Source: SYIM01 sp964581825 (GTDB lineage Bacteria; Pseudomonadota; Gammaproteobacteria; Burkholderiales; Burkholderiaceae_E). Taken from it: DNA of 16,005 nucleotides. Positions 6,284 to 13,518 of the stretch are shown here, piece by piece. The stretch lies in assembly GCA_964581825.1 (NCBI GenBank), contig CAZORB010000106.1, positions 1 through 16,005 on the forward strand. Reading direction: 5' to 3'. A model generated the notes under the pieces. The model was not told the origin of the DNA. It ran no database searches and saw only the letters and a program-made list of their open reading frames with translations. The first letter of the stretch is position 1. Each line of letters opens with the position of its first letter. The position numbers were made by a program, and so were the translations under genes.

Positions 6284-8170
6284 GTGCCTCCCCGCCAGCG
6301 TCCACTTACGCGCACCGCCAAATCCGATAGTCGAAAGCTTCACACACCGGGTGGCACACTAGCGCGCTTCTCGACTGATCGTTTGCGCGGCACAGACGCC
6401 CAGGCACCGTCCGACCTCGTTAGCGGCTCAGAGGTTGACGCTGCGGCGTTGGTTGCGCGGCAAACCGATCAGCTTGCACAGGCCCTGCTCGCCGGCTGGA
6501 CCCACGGGATCTCGCCAGTCGCTATTTCACTGGCCTTTGCTGACTGGGCGATGCACCTGCTGGCCTCGCCAGGCAAGCAGGTTGAGCTTGCGCGGAAGTG
6601 GTCGCGCAAATCGCTTCGATACGCATGGTTTATAGCGAGATTGCTCCAGGGGGAGGACTGCCCCGCGTGTATCGAGCCCTTGCCGGTCGACCGTCGATTT
6701 CGCCACGCCGGGTGGCAGCACTTCCCGTTTAACGCTACGTATCAGGCGTTTCTGATGCAGCAACAGTGGTGGCACAACGCAACCACCGATGTGCATGGGG
6801 TGTCGCCTCACCATACGCAGGTGGTCAACTTTTGTATGCGGCAGATGCTTGATGCCTGGGCACCCGCGAATTTCGCCTGGAGCAATCCTGAGGTACTGGC
6901 TGAAACGAGCGAAAGCGGTGGTGCGAACCTGGTAAGGGGGGCGTCTAATTTCGCAGAGGACATCCGGAGATCGGTGCTGGGTGAGCCCCCTGCCGGCGCG
7001 GAGGGGTTTGTACCCGGGGTTCAGGTTGCGGTGACGCCCGGAAAGGTGGTTCATCGAAATCAGCTGATTGAGTTGATTCAGTACTCACCGCAGACATCCA
7101 CGGTGCATCCGGAGCCGATACTGATTGTTCCCGCCTGGATCATGAAGTACTACATCCTGGACCTGTCGCCCGAAAGCTCGCTCATTCAGTACCTGGTGAA
7201 AGCTGGCTTTACCGTGTTTGCAATTTCATGGGTGAATCCCGGTCCTGCAGAGCGCGATCTGTCGATGGACGACTATCTGCGGTTTGGGGTGCTGGATTCC
7301 TTGGCGGCCATCGGTGCAATCGTGCCTCAGGCGAAGGTTCATGCGACCGGGTACTGCCTGGGCGGTACTCTTCTGGCGGTGGCCGCAGCGGCGCTGGCGC
7401 GTGAACGGTCGCACCCGCTTGCCAGCGTCACGCTGTTTGCGGCACAGGTTGATTTCGAGGAGGCGGGTGAACTGACGCTCTTTATCGATCACAGTCAGGT
7501 TGCACTGCTCGAAGACATGATGGCCGCCCAGGGTTTCCTTGAGACGCGCCAGATGGCCGGGGCTTTTCAGATGCTGCGCTCAAATGACCTGGTCTGGTCG
7601 CGAACATTGCGCCACTATTTGCTGGGACGTCGTGGGCCGATGACCGAATTGATGGCCTGGAATGCGGACGCCACGCGAATGCCGTATCGGATGCATAGCG
7701 ACTACCTGCGCCGACTGTTTCTTGGCAACGATCTGACCGCGGGGCGATTCCCAGTCGAGGGGAAAGCGGTCAGCCTGTCGGACATCGATGTGTCGATGTT
7801 CGTGGTGTCCACCCGTGATGACCATGTGGCGCCCTGGCGTTCTGTGTACAAGCTGCATCTGTTTACCGAGACCGAACTGTGTTTTGTGCTTGCGAGTGGC
7901 GGTCATAACGTGGGCGTGGTGAATCCACCGAAGTCGGCGTTCGCAGGATCGGGGTACCAGAGCGCGACGCGCGCTCGGGGCGCGCACTACATTGACGCAC
8001 TTGCCTGGGCGCAGCGAGCGCCGTCGCAAACGGGGTCATGGTGGCCGCTGTGGGTGAAGTGGCTCACCGAGCGCTCCGGCCGACACCGCCGCCCGCCGCC
8101 CATGGGGCGCTCCGATCGCGGATATCCGGTTCTGTGCGACGCGCCTGGAAGCTACGTGCACCAACGCTAG
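6284..8170 (+). CDS. phaC: Poly(3-hydroxyalkanoate) polymerase, PhaC class I-like
   Basis: Polymerises 3-hydroxyacyl-CoA into polyhydroxyalkanoate at the granule surface. The 628 residues match class I synthases, perhaps with a slightly long N-terminus. The alpha/beta-hydrolase catalytic triad is complete: Cys358 in the lipase-like box GYCLGGT, Asp513 in RDDHVAPW, and His541 in SGGHNVGVVNPP. Other PhaC marks are NPEVLAETSESGGANLVRG (201-219), VPAWIMKYYILDLSPESSL (282-300) and VFAISWVNPG (311-320). The N-terminal PhaC domain covers roughly 55-250. The start is a GTG at 6284 with no clear ribosome site, and the first internal Met is residue 90, so the first 50 or so residues, rich in Arg and Thr, are uncertain. 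No phaA, phaB, phaP, phaZ or phaR lies nearby, so this is an isolated polymerase gene, possibly a second copy. The next gene starts 94 bases downstream. Confidence 0.92.
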   Translation: MPPRQRPLTRTAKSDSRKLHTPGGTLARFSTDRLRGTDAQAPSDLVSGSEVDAAALVARQTDQLAQALLAGWTHGISPVAISLAFADWAMHLLASPGKQVELARKWSRKSLRYAWFIARLLQGEDCPACIEPLPVDRRFRHAGWQHFPFNATYQAFLMQQQWWHNATTDVHGVSPHHTQVVNFCMRQMLDAWAPANFAWSNPEVLAETSESGGANLVRGASNFAEDIRRSVLGEPPAGAEGFVPGVQVAVTPGKVVHRNQLIELIQYSPQTSTVHPEPILIVPAWIMKYYILDLSPESSLIQYLVKAGFTVFAISWVNPGPAERDLSMDDYLRFGVLDSLAAIGAIVPQAKVHATGYCLGGTLLAVAAAALARERSHPLASVTLFAAQVDFEEAGELTLFIDHSQVALLEDMMAAQGFLETRQMAGAFQMLRSNDLVWSRTLRHYLLGRRGPMTELMAWNADATRMPYRMHSDYLRRLFLGNDLTAGRFPVEGKAVSLSDIDVSMFVVSTRDDHVAPWRSVYKLHLFTETELCFVLASGGHNVGVVNPPKSAFAGSGYQSATRARGAHYIDALAWAQRAPSQTGSWWPLWVKWLTERSGRHRRPPPMGRSDRGYPVLCDAPGSYVHQR

Positions 8171-8228
8171 AGAGCCTGTTTCCGTTGCAGATTTGACAAG
8201 ACCCTGGGCGAAACGTCGTAGTGCGGCG

Positions 8229-8258
8229 TACAATCGCCCGCTCAAATTGGGAACGGAG
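8229..8258 (+). promoter_or_regulatory. Probable -10 element and ribosome site of the aminotransferase gene
   Basis: TACAAT at 8229-8234 is a good -10 element, with GGAG at 8255-8258 six bases before the ATG at 8265. Transcription would begin near 8241. A perfect -35 hexamer TTGACA lies at 8193-8198, but 30 bases upstream, too far for this -10; at the proper distance only a poor GGGCGA is found. An independent promoter for this gene, activator-assisted or using an unusual -35, is therefore likely but not proven. Confidence 0.4.
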
Positions 8259-8264
8259 TGTGTC

Positions 8265-9425
8265 ATGCCCGGTCTTTTGCCTAACGTAGATCCAGACGGC
8301 TTGCTTGAGTACTCGGTGGTTTACACCGATCGCGCGCTTAACCACATGTCACGCCGCTTCCAAGGTGTGATGCGCGACATCTCAGCAATCCTCAAAGACG
8401 CGTACGCAGCGCGTTCAGCCATCGTCGTGCCGGGCAGCGGTAGTTTTGGCATGGAATCAGTTGCGCGGCAGTTCGCCACCGGTCAGCGCGTGCTTGTGCT
8501 GCGCAATGGCTGGTTCAGCTACCGCTGGTCGCAGATTTTTGAGGCGGGTGGATTCTCCAGCGGTTGCACAGTGTTGAAGGCGCGCCGCCTGAAGCCCGGC
8601 AGCCGTGAGCCGTTCGCTCCCGCGCCCATCGATGAGGTGGTTCGCACCATCCGCGCTGAGCGCCCCGCAGTAGTTTTCGCGCCTCACGTCGAAACGTCTT
8701 GCGGCATGGTGCTGCCCGACGACTATCTAAAGGCAGTGGCGGCAGCCGCGCATGAGGTAGGTGGCCTCTTCGTGCTCGACTGCATCGCATCGGGCGCGCT
8801 GTGGGTTGACATGCGTGCATGCGGCGTTGATGTACTGGTGAGCGCACCCCAGAAGGGTTGGAGCGGCTCGCCCTGCTGTGCTTTTGTAATGCTTTCTGAG
8901 TTGGCCCGAGAGCGAATCGACAGCACCACCAGTTCAAGCTTCGCGCTCGATCTGAAGAAGTGGCTGCAGGTGATGGAGACCTACGAAGCAGGCTCTCACG
9001 TCTATCACACCACCATGCCTACCGATGCGCTCACCATCACCCGTAGCGCCATGATTGAAACTCGCGATCGCGGGTTCGAAGCGCTGCGGCGTCAGCAGAT
9101 CGAGCTTGGGAACAAAGTTCGGGAAGTGATGGTTCGTCATGGCTATCCCAGCGTTGCAGCAGAAGGATTCCAGGCCTCTGGCGTAGTGGTCAGTTACACG
9201 CACGATCCTGAAATGCAGAGCAGCAAAGCGTTTCTCGAGCTTGGCCTGCAAACCGCCTCTGGCGTTCCGCTACAGTGCGACGAGGGTGCCGATTTCCGCA
9301 CTTTCCGGCTCGGGTTGTTCGGGCTTGAAAAGCTCGGTCGCACCGAGCAGGCGGTCAAACCTCTGGAAGACGCGCTAATCGCGATCGAGCGGGAGCGCGC
9401 CAAGAGGGTTCCAGCAGCAGCCTAG
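8265..9425 (+). CDS. Class-V PLP-dependent aminotransferase (alanine/serine-glyoxylate aminotransferase-like)
   Basis: A PLP enzyme of the fold-type I, class-V group, which in this subgroup usually moves an amino group from alanine, serine or another small donor to glyoxylate or a 2-oxo acid. The ATG at 8265 is chosen because GGAG sits six bases upstream; it yields 386 residues, the normal length. Visible features, numbered from there: VVPGSGSFGMESVAR (54-68) for cofactor phosphate binding, HVETSCGMVLP (141-151), Asp172 in LDCIASGALW to hold the pyridine nitrogen, and Lys197 in SAPQKGWSGSP as the Schiff-base lysine. FRLGLFGLEKLGR (347-359) is the typical C-terminal motif carrying the substrate-carboxylate arginine (Arg348). 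It stands between phaC and a convergent oxidoreductase, with a likely promoter of its own. Specific substrates cannot be read from the sequence. Confidence 0.9.
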   Translation: MPGLLPNVDPDGLLEYSVVYTDRALNHMSRRFQGVMRDISAILKDAYAARSAIVVPGSGSFGMESVARQFATGQRVLVLRNGWFSYRWSQIFEAGGFSSGCTVLKARRLKPGSREPFAPAPIDEVVRTIRAERPAVVFAPHVETSCGMVLPDDYLKAVAAAAHEVGGLFVLDCIASGALWVDMRACGVDVLVSAPQKGWSGSPCCAFVMLSELARERIDSTTSSSFALDLKKWLQVMETYEAGSHVYHTTMPTDALTITRSAMIETRDRGFEALRRQQIELGNKVREVMVRHGYPSVAAEGFQASGVVVSYTHDPEMQSSKAFLELGLQTASGVPLQCDEGADFRTFRLGLFGLEKLGRTEQAVKPLEDALIAIERERAKRVPAAA

Positions 9426-9447
9426 GGCTTCACACAGCGCACCGGGC

Positions 9448-10458
9448 TTACGGCTGATCTGCAACCTGGATCAGCATGCGTCCGGTGTGCCGCCTGGCCG
9501 TCAGCGCCTCGAAACCTTCCACGGTACGTTCAAGCGGAAATACGGTGGGGGCTGCCGGTTTGAGTTCGCCTCGAAGAATCAGATCGGACAAGCTGGCAAT
9601 CATCTGCTGCATCTTGGGTGCGTGGGCTTTGCGCTCATCGCCCGGCGTCCAGCCGGTGTAAAGACCCAGGTTTACGCCGATGACCGTTGCGTTCTTCACC
9701 AGAAGCAGGTTGGCTGGTACCTGCGGAATCGTGCCGCCGGCAAAACCGATCACCAGGATTCGCCCTTCGGGTGCGATGGCCTTCAATGCGTGATCGAAGC
9801 ATTCACCCCCCACCGGATCGAACACCACATCAATGCCTCGACCACCGTGCCGCTGCTTGAGCATTTTGCCAAGTTCCGGTGTGTCAGAGCGCCAGCCTTC
9901 ATGCGCGCCGTGGTCGAGTGCAACTTGAATGCGTTCCTCGTCGCGTGCCACAGCGATGACATGCGCTCCGGCGTGTCGGGCTAGCTCGACCGCGCAGCGA
10001 CCGACCCCGCCCGCAGCCCCAAACACGAGCACCGACTCGCCCGGCTGAAGCTTTGCTCGCCAGTGGATGGCGGTCCAGGGGGTACCGTAGGCAGCGGGCA
10101 GGAGGCAGGCCAGGTCGAGTGGAACCTGCTCAGGAACCTTCCAGACCGTGTCTGCGGTCCCGACCGCCTGATCGGCGTATCCGCCCCAATCGATGATGCC
10201 GGTGACGCGGTCGCCCGTTTTCAGGTGGGAGACGTCGCTTGCAACCTCGGTAACGAAGCCTGAGACCTCGGTACCGGGCACGAAAGGAAGCGGGGGCTTT
10301 CGCTGGTAACGACCTGCAACAATCAGTGAAGTTCCGAAGCCGATGCAGCAGTAGTGGACTGCGATACGAACACACCCAGGCCTGAGCGCAGGCGGCTCGA
10401 TGTTGCGAAGCTTCAGGTCTTGATAGCCGGTGTAGGTTTCACAGACGATGGCGCGCAT
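9448..10458 (-). CDS. MDR-family NADPH:quinone oxidoreductase-like enzyme
   Basis: A 336-residue medium-chain reductase of the zinc-free quinone oxidoreductase group, reducing quinones, enones or enoyl-CoA-type double bonds with NADPH. The N-terminal GroES-like domain includes PFVPGTEVSGFVTEV (58-72) and TGDRVTG. The Rossmann domain begins with SVLVFGAAGGVGRCAVELA (142-160), with the AAGGVG nucleotide motif. The zinc-ligand pattern of classical alcohol dehydrogenases is absent. The ATG at 10458 is preceded by GGAA about seven bases upstream. The gene begins 27 bases after the stop of dctM and is therefore probably the last gene of the dctPQM operon, which suggests that it acts on the imported compound or its product. 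It converges with the aminotransferase gene, with only 22 bases between stops and no hairpin. Exact substrate unknown. Confidence 0.88.
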   Translation of the reverse strand: MRAIVCETYTGYQDLKLRNIEPPALRPGCVRIAVHYCCIGFGTSLIVAGRYQRKPPLPFVPGTEVSGFVTEVASDVSHLKTGDRVTGIIDWGGYADQAVGTADTVWKVPEQVPLDLACLLPAAYGTPWTAIHWRAKLQPGESVLVFGAAGGVGRCAVELARHAGAHVIAVARDEERIQVALDHGAHEGWRSDTPELGKMLKQRHGGRGIDVVFDPVGGECFDHALKAIAPEGRILVIGFAGGTIPQVPANLLLVKNATVIGVNLGLYTGWTPGDERKAHAPKMQQMIASLSDLILRGELKPAAPTVFPLERTVEGFEALTARRHTGRMLIQVADQP

Positions 10459-10485
10459 CAGATATTCCGCGGAAGGCTGACGAGG

Positions 10486-11766
10486 TCAGTAGCCGAGTTG
10501 CTTGGGTAGCCAGGTAACGAGGGGTGGGAAGAAAATGCAGGCGATCAGAAGCAGGTACTGCGACACGATGAACGGTGTGCAGTGCCGAACAAGCTCACCC
10601 ATCTTGATCCCGGTCATGCTGCAGATGACGAATAGCACCACTCCGACCGGTGGCGTCATCATGCCTATGATCAGGTTGAGCACAAACAGGAAGGCGAAGT
10701 GTGTGGGGTCAATGCCGTAGGACATCGCGATGGGATGAAGCAACGGCACCAGCATGATGTAGGCGGCGTTGGACTCCAGGAACATGCCCACCACCAGCAG
10801 CAGAACCGCCACCAGCAGGTTGAACACGATCGGACTAGAGGTCACCGAACGAAGCCACTCAGCCAGCGCCTGCGGCAGAAGATCGACCGTTAGTAAAAAG
10901 GTAACGGTTGAAGCGAACGCAATCATTGCAGCGACGACGCCCGACATCACTGCGGAGCGATACAGAATCTCAGGCAGGTCCGACAGCTTGAGCTCGCGGG
11001 TGACGAAAAAGCCCAGGAAGAGCGCGCCAACCACGGCGATGGCCGCGCCTTCGGTTGCCGTGAACGCCCCGCCAATGATTCCGGCGATGACGCCAATCGG
11101 CAGCGCAAGCGTCAACCAGGAAGCGCCGGTGGCTCGAGCCAGTCGGCGAATGGTGAAGGGTTCGCCTGTAAGCGGATAGTTGCGCCGCTTGGCAATCCAC
11201 CAGCATTGCGCCATGAATACGGCAGTAATGATGACGCTCGGAATTGCGGCCGCAACGAAAAGCGCTCCGATGGATACCGATGAGCCAGCCATGTAGGCGT
11301 AAACAATCATCGCCGCAGACGGCGGAATGATCGGACCCAGGTTGGCCGACGCAGCGATCACGGCGGTTGAGAAGCCGAGCCCGTAGCGCTTCTTGAGCTC
11401 TGGGCCAACAGTGGATGACAAGGCGGCGGCATCCGAGACCGCGGTGCCCGACACCAGCGACAGGATGGCGCCCGCAAGCATCGCGACCTGGGCCAGGCCA
11501 CCCCGAACGCGTCCGACCAGCGCGTTAGCGAACAGGATCATTCGCTCCATGATGCCGCCCTTGATCATGAGCTCGCCGGCCACCATGAACAGCGGAATCG
11601 ACATCAACGGAAACGAGTTCACCGCGTTCATCATCCGAGTGGGCAACATGCCGAAATCCACATCGGCTATCACCAATCCGAATAGCGCAGCGACCCCCAG
11701 CGCGAACGCAAGGGGCATCCCGGCAAGGGCCGCAACGGCGAACACCAGCATCACCCATGTGCTCAT
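10486..11766 (-). CDS. dctM: TRAP transporter large permease, DctM family
   Basis: Inner-membrane permease (426 residues, standard for DctM) that couples Na+ entry to uptake of the organic anion delivered by the DctP receptor. It is almost wholly hydrophobic, with about a dozen membrane segments. Family marks include SFPLMSIPLFMVAGELM (51-67), GSGTAVSD-like LVSGTAVSDAAALSS (103-117), ASANLGPIIPPSAAMIVYAY (139-158) and near the C-terminus LNLIIGMMTPPVGVVLFVIC (about 362-381). The PP-containing stretches match the ion and substrate path of DctM proteins. It starts 12 bases after the dctQ stop, so translation is coupled, and is followed 27 bases later by the MDR reductase. The ribosome site is weak. 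Confidence 0.95.
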   Translation of the reverse strand: MSTWVMLVFAVAALAGMPLAFALGVAALFGLVIADVDFGMLPTRMMNAVNSFPLMSIPLFMVAGELMIKGGIMERMILFANALVGRVRGGLAQVAMLAGAILSLVSGTAVSDAAALSSTVGPELKKRYGLGFSTAVIAASANLGPIIPPSAAMIVYAYMAGSSVSIGALFVAAAIPSVIITAVFMAQCWWIAKRRNYPLTGEPFTIRRLARATGASWLTLALPIGVIAGIIGGAFTATEGAAIAVVGALFLGFFVTRELKLSDLPEILYRSAVMSGVVAAMIAFASTVTFLLTVDLLPQALAEWLRSVTSSPIVFNLLVAVLLLVVGMFLESNAAYIMLVPLLHPIAMSYGIDPTHFAFLFVLNLIIGMMTPPVGVVLFVICSMTGIKMGELVRHCTPFIVSQYLLLIACIFFPPLVTWLPKQLGY

Positions 11767-11778
11767 TGGCAGCAGCCT

Positions 11779-12273
11779 TTACTCATGCGACAGGGCTGCG
11801 GGGCGAATCGGGTCTCGCCACAGAAGCGCAATCAAGTGAAGCAGGCAGTGCAAAGCAGACAGGCCTACTGGCACCATGAACCAGTTTGCGCTGATCGGCA
11901 GCGTGGGCATCAACTCATCCCAGGTGTCGATGGATACCGAAGCGGTGAAATAAGCCACGACGGCCATCAGCACGATGGCAACCACCGCGCACAGGCGGGA
12001 CAGCGCGCGTCGGGGCGCTGCCGGAATGAATTGCACCAGCAATTCAACGCCCACATGCGAGCCTTCGCGGAGTCCTAGCGGGATCGCGAGAAACATGCTC
12101 CAGACGAACAGCAGCCTGGAGACTTCATCAGACCAGTCGATTGAGGTGTTGAACGCGTAGCGAAGCAACACCTGGACCGACACCACGATGATCATCAGCG
12201 CCGAGCAGGCAATGATCAGCCAGCGGGCTGCGCGGTCCAGCCGCGCGAGCGCCGCATCGTAGGCAGCCATCAT
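11779..12273 (-). CDS. dctQ: TRAP transporter small permease, DctQ family
   Basis: Small membrane subunit of the TRAP transporter, forming one complex with DctM. The frame is open further upstream, but that part overlaps dctP; the ATG at 12273, five bases after the dctP stop, gives 164 residues, the normal size (a second ATG at 12270 is equally possible). Four membrane segments are visible: WLIIACSALMIIVVSVQVLL, RLLFVWSMFLAIPLG, CAVVAIVLMAVVAYF and WFMVPVGLSALHCLLHLIAL. The diagnostic RYAFNTSIDWSDEVSRLLFVW region of the family lies between the first and second. No clear ribosome site is present, so coupling to dctP is likely. Confidence 0.93.
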   Translation of the reverse strand: MMAAYDAALARLDRAARWLIIACSALMIIVVSVQVLLRYAFNTSIDWSDEVSRLLFVWSMFLAIPLGLREGSHVGVELLVQFIPAAPRRALSRLCAVVAIVLMAVVAYFTASVSIDTWDELMPTLPISANWFMVPVGLSALHCLLHLIALLWRDPIRPAALSHE

Positions 12274-12277
12274 TGCG

Positions 12278-13282
12278 TCAGGGCTTGGCCGTTTCGGCGA
12301 GTACACGGGCAACCAGATCGGCGCCCGCACGCTTCTTGACCTCTTCGACGATGCCAGACGTGGCAGCGCGCATATCGGCAACCAGCTTGGGCGACACCTC
12401 GTCATAGTTCATGCCGCGGCGCTTGATTTCGGCCAGTGCGTCAGCATCCTGAATCTTGGCTCGCTCACGCTGATAACGGATGGTCACGTTCATTGCCTCG
12501 CGAACCGCTTTCTGATTGGCAGGTGACAAAGCTTCGAACGCCTTGCGGTTTGCGATGACGACAATGAAGTCGAAGAAGTGACCGGTGTTGGTCACAAATT
12601 TCTGGACCTCGAAATAACGATTGGCCGTAATGATCGAAAACGGGTTTTCCTGGCCGTCGACAACGCCTTGCTGCATAGCCGAGTACAGTTCCTTCACGTC
12701 CATGGCGACAGCATTGGCGCCCAGTGCCCGGAATGACGCAAGATGCGTTTCGTTGGGCTGAAGTCGGATCTTCAGGCCCTTGAAGTCTTCCAGCGTTCGG
12801 ATAGGCCGCTTCGAGTTGGTGACATGTCGCGCACCAAGCTCCATAAAGCCAAGCAGCGTCACGCCCTTGTTGGCGATACGTCGATCGATCTCGGCGCCGA
12901 TGGGGCCATCGGTGACCCGGAAGGCCTGCTCGCGATCACTGAACTGAAAAGGCAGCGACAGGGCCTCTAATTCCGGCACGGTGCGAGTCAGGAAGGCCAT
13001 ACCGACCCACGTCATTTGAATCGAGCCAGTCCGTACGCCCTGCACGTTTTCCTGCGCGCCGCCCAGCTGCATCGCCGGGAACAGATCAACGACAAACTTT
13101 CCGCTGGTTGCCTTTTCGACTTCCTCCTTAAACAGCTTCATGGCCTCGGAGGAGGTGTGCTCGACGGCGAAATTTCCCGCGGCACGCCATTTTGTCTGGG
13201 CTACGGCCTGCGAGGCGCCGAAGCTGACGGTTGCGGCGGCAACGAGCGTGGCAAGCACTCGATACGGTGGGCGGATGGGCAT
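12278..13282 (-). CDS. dctP: TRAP transporter solute-binding protein, DctP family
   Basis: Periplasmic receptor that binds an organic acid and hands it to DctQM. The chosen ATG at 13282 has GGAG six bases upstream and starts a clear signal peptide, MPIRPPYRVLATLVAAATV to AVAQ, cleaved near residue 28; the 334-residue product is normal. Upstream in-frame ATGs (for example 13294) lack ribosome sites. DctP marks: GAQENVQGVRTGSIQMTWVG (75-94), LPFQFSDREQAF (110-121), DFKGLKIRLQPNETH (166-180) with Arg173 at the position that salt-bridges the ligand carboxylate, and AMQQGVVDGQENPFSIITA (202-220) with its conserved Asn213. First gene of the dctP-dctQ-dctM-MDR operon. Ligand not readable, but a monocarboxylate or similar acid is the usual type. 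Confidence 0.95.
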   Translation of the reverse strand: MPIRPPYRVLATLVAAATVSFGASQAVAQTKWRAAGNFAVEHTSSEAMKLFKEEVEKATSGKFVVDLFPAMQLGGAQENVQGVRTGSIQMTWVGMAFLTRTVPELEALSLPFQFSDREQAFRVTDGPIGAEIDRRIANKGVTLLGFMELGARHVTNSKRPIRTLEDFKGLKIRLQPNETHLASFRALGANAVAMDVKELYSAMQQGVVDGQENPFSIITANRYFEVQKFVTNTGHFFDFIVVIANRKAFEALSPANQKAVREAMNVTIRYQRERAKIQDADALAEIKRRGMNYDEVSPKLVADMRAATSGIVEEVKKRAGADLVARVLAETAKP

Positions 13283-13518
13283 GGCAGGCTCCATTAGGGG
13301 GGTCGTATAGCCTTTGACGATAGCGCGGGTCCTGATCGCCCGGCAAATGCAGGGGGTTCCTCCGCGCGTGATACAAGGCGAGTAGGGCCTCTGTTTGCGC
13401 CGCGCCAGGTGCGCCATTAACATCCCTGCGGTTTTTGGTCCATGCCCAGCAGTCGATCGAACCTGCTGTCAGACGGGCCTCCAACGGTTACTCACGCCAA
13501 TCCAAAAGTAGCAAAACC
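13283..13518. promoter_or_regulatory. Divergent promoter region between dctP and the FAD monooxygenase
   Basis: 236 bases lie between the two divergent starts. No protein gene fits. On the minus strand GGAG before dctP is clear, and a TATACG box lies about 24 bases upstream of the dctP start codon (13301-13306 in plus coordinates), but no matching -35 is seen. On the plus strand no convincing hexamer pair was found. One imperfect palindrome (listed separately) is the only obvious candidate operator. No regulator gene is present in the window to bind it. Confidence 0.4.
13447..13468. promoter_or_regulatory. Imperfect palindrome, possible operator
   Basis: CAGCAG at 13447-13452 and CTGCTG at 13463-13468 are exact inverted repeats around a ten-base centre that itself contains the palindrome TCGATCGA. 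The element ends 50 bases before the monooxygenase ATG, a position suited to regulator binding. Without other copies in the window its role is uncertain. Confidence 0.25.

Noticed and set aside
7580..8029. 149-codon minus-strand frame inside phaC
   Set aside because: Arg/His-rich shadow of the region holding the PhaC Asp and His catalytic motifs.
8193..8264. Upstream TTG start for the aminotransferase (24 extra residues)
   Set aside because: The ATG at 8265 has GGAG at ideal spacing, and the extra residues are basic and unlike the family N-terminus.
12274..12405. Longer dctQ start at 12405
   Set aside because: The extension is out-of-frame dctP sequence; the ATG at 12273 just after the dctP stop gives the normal DctQ length.
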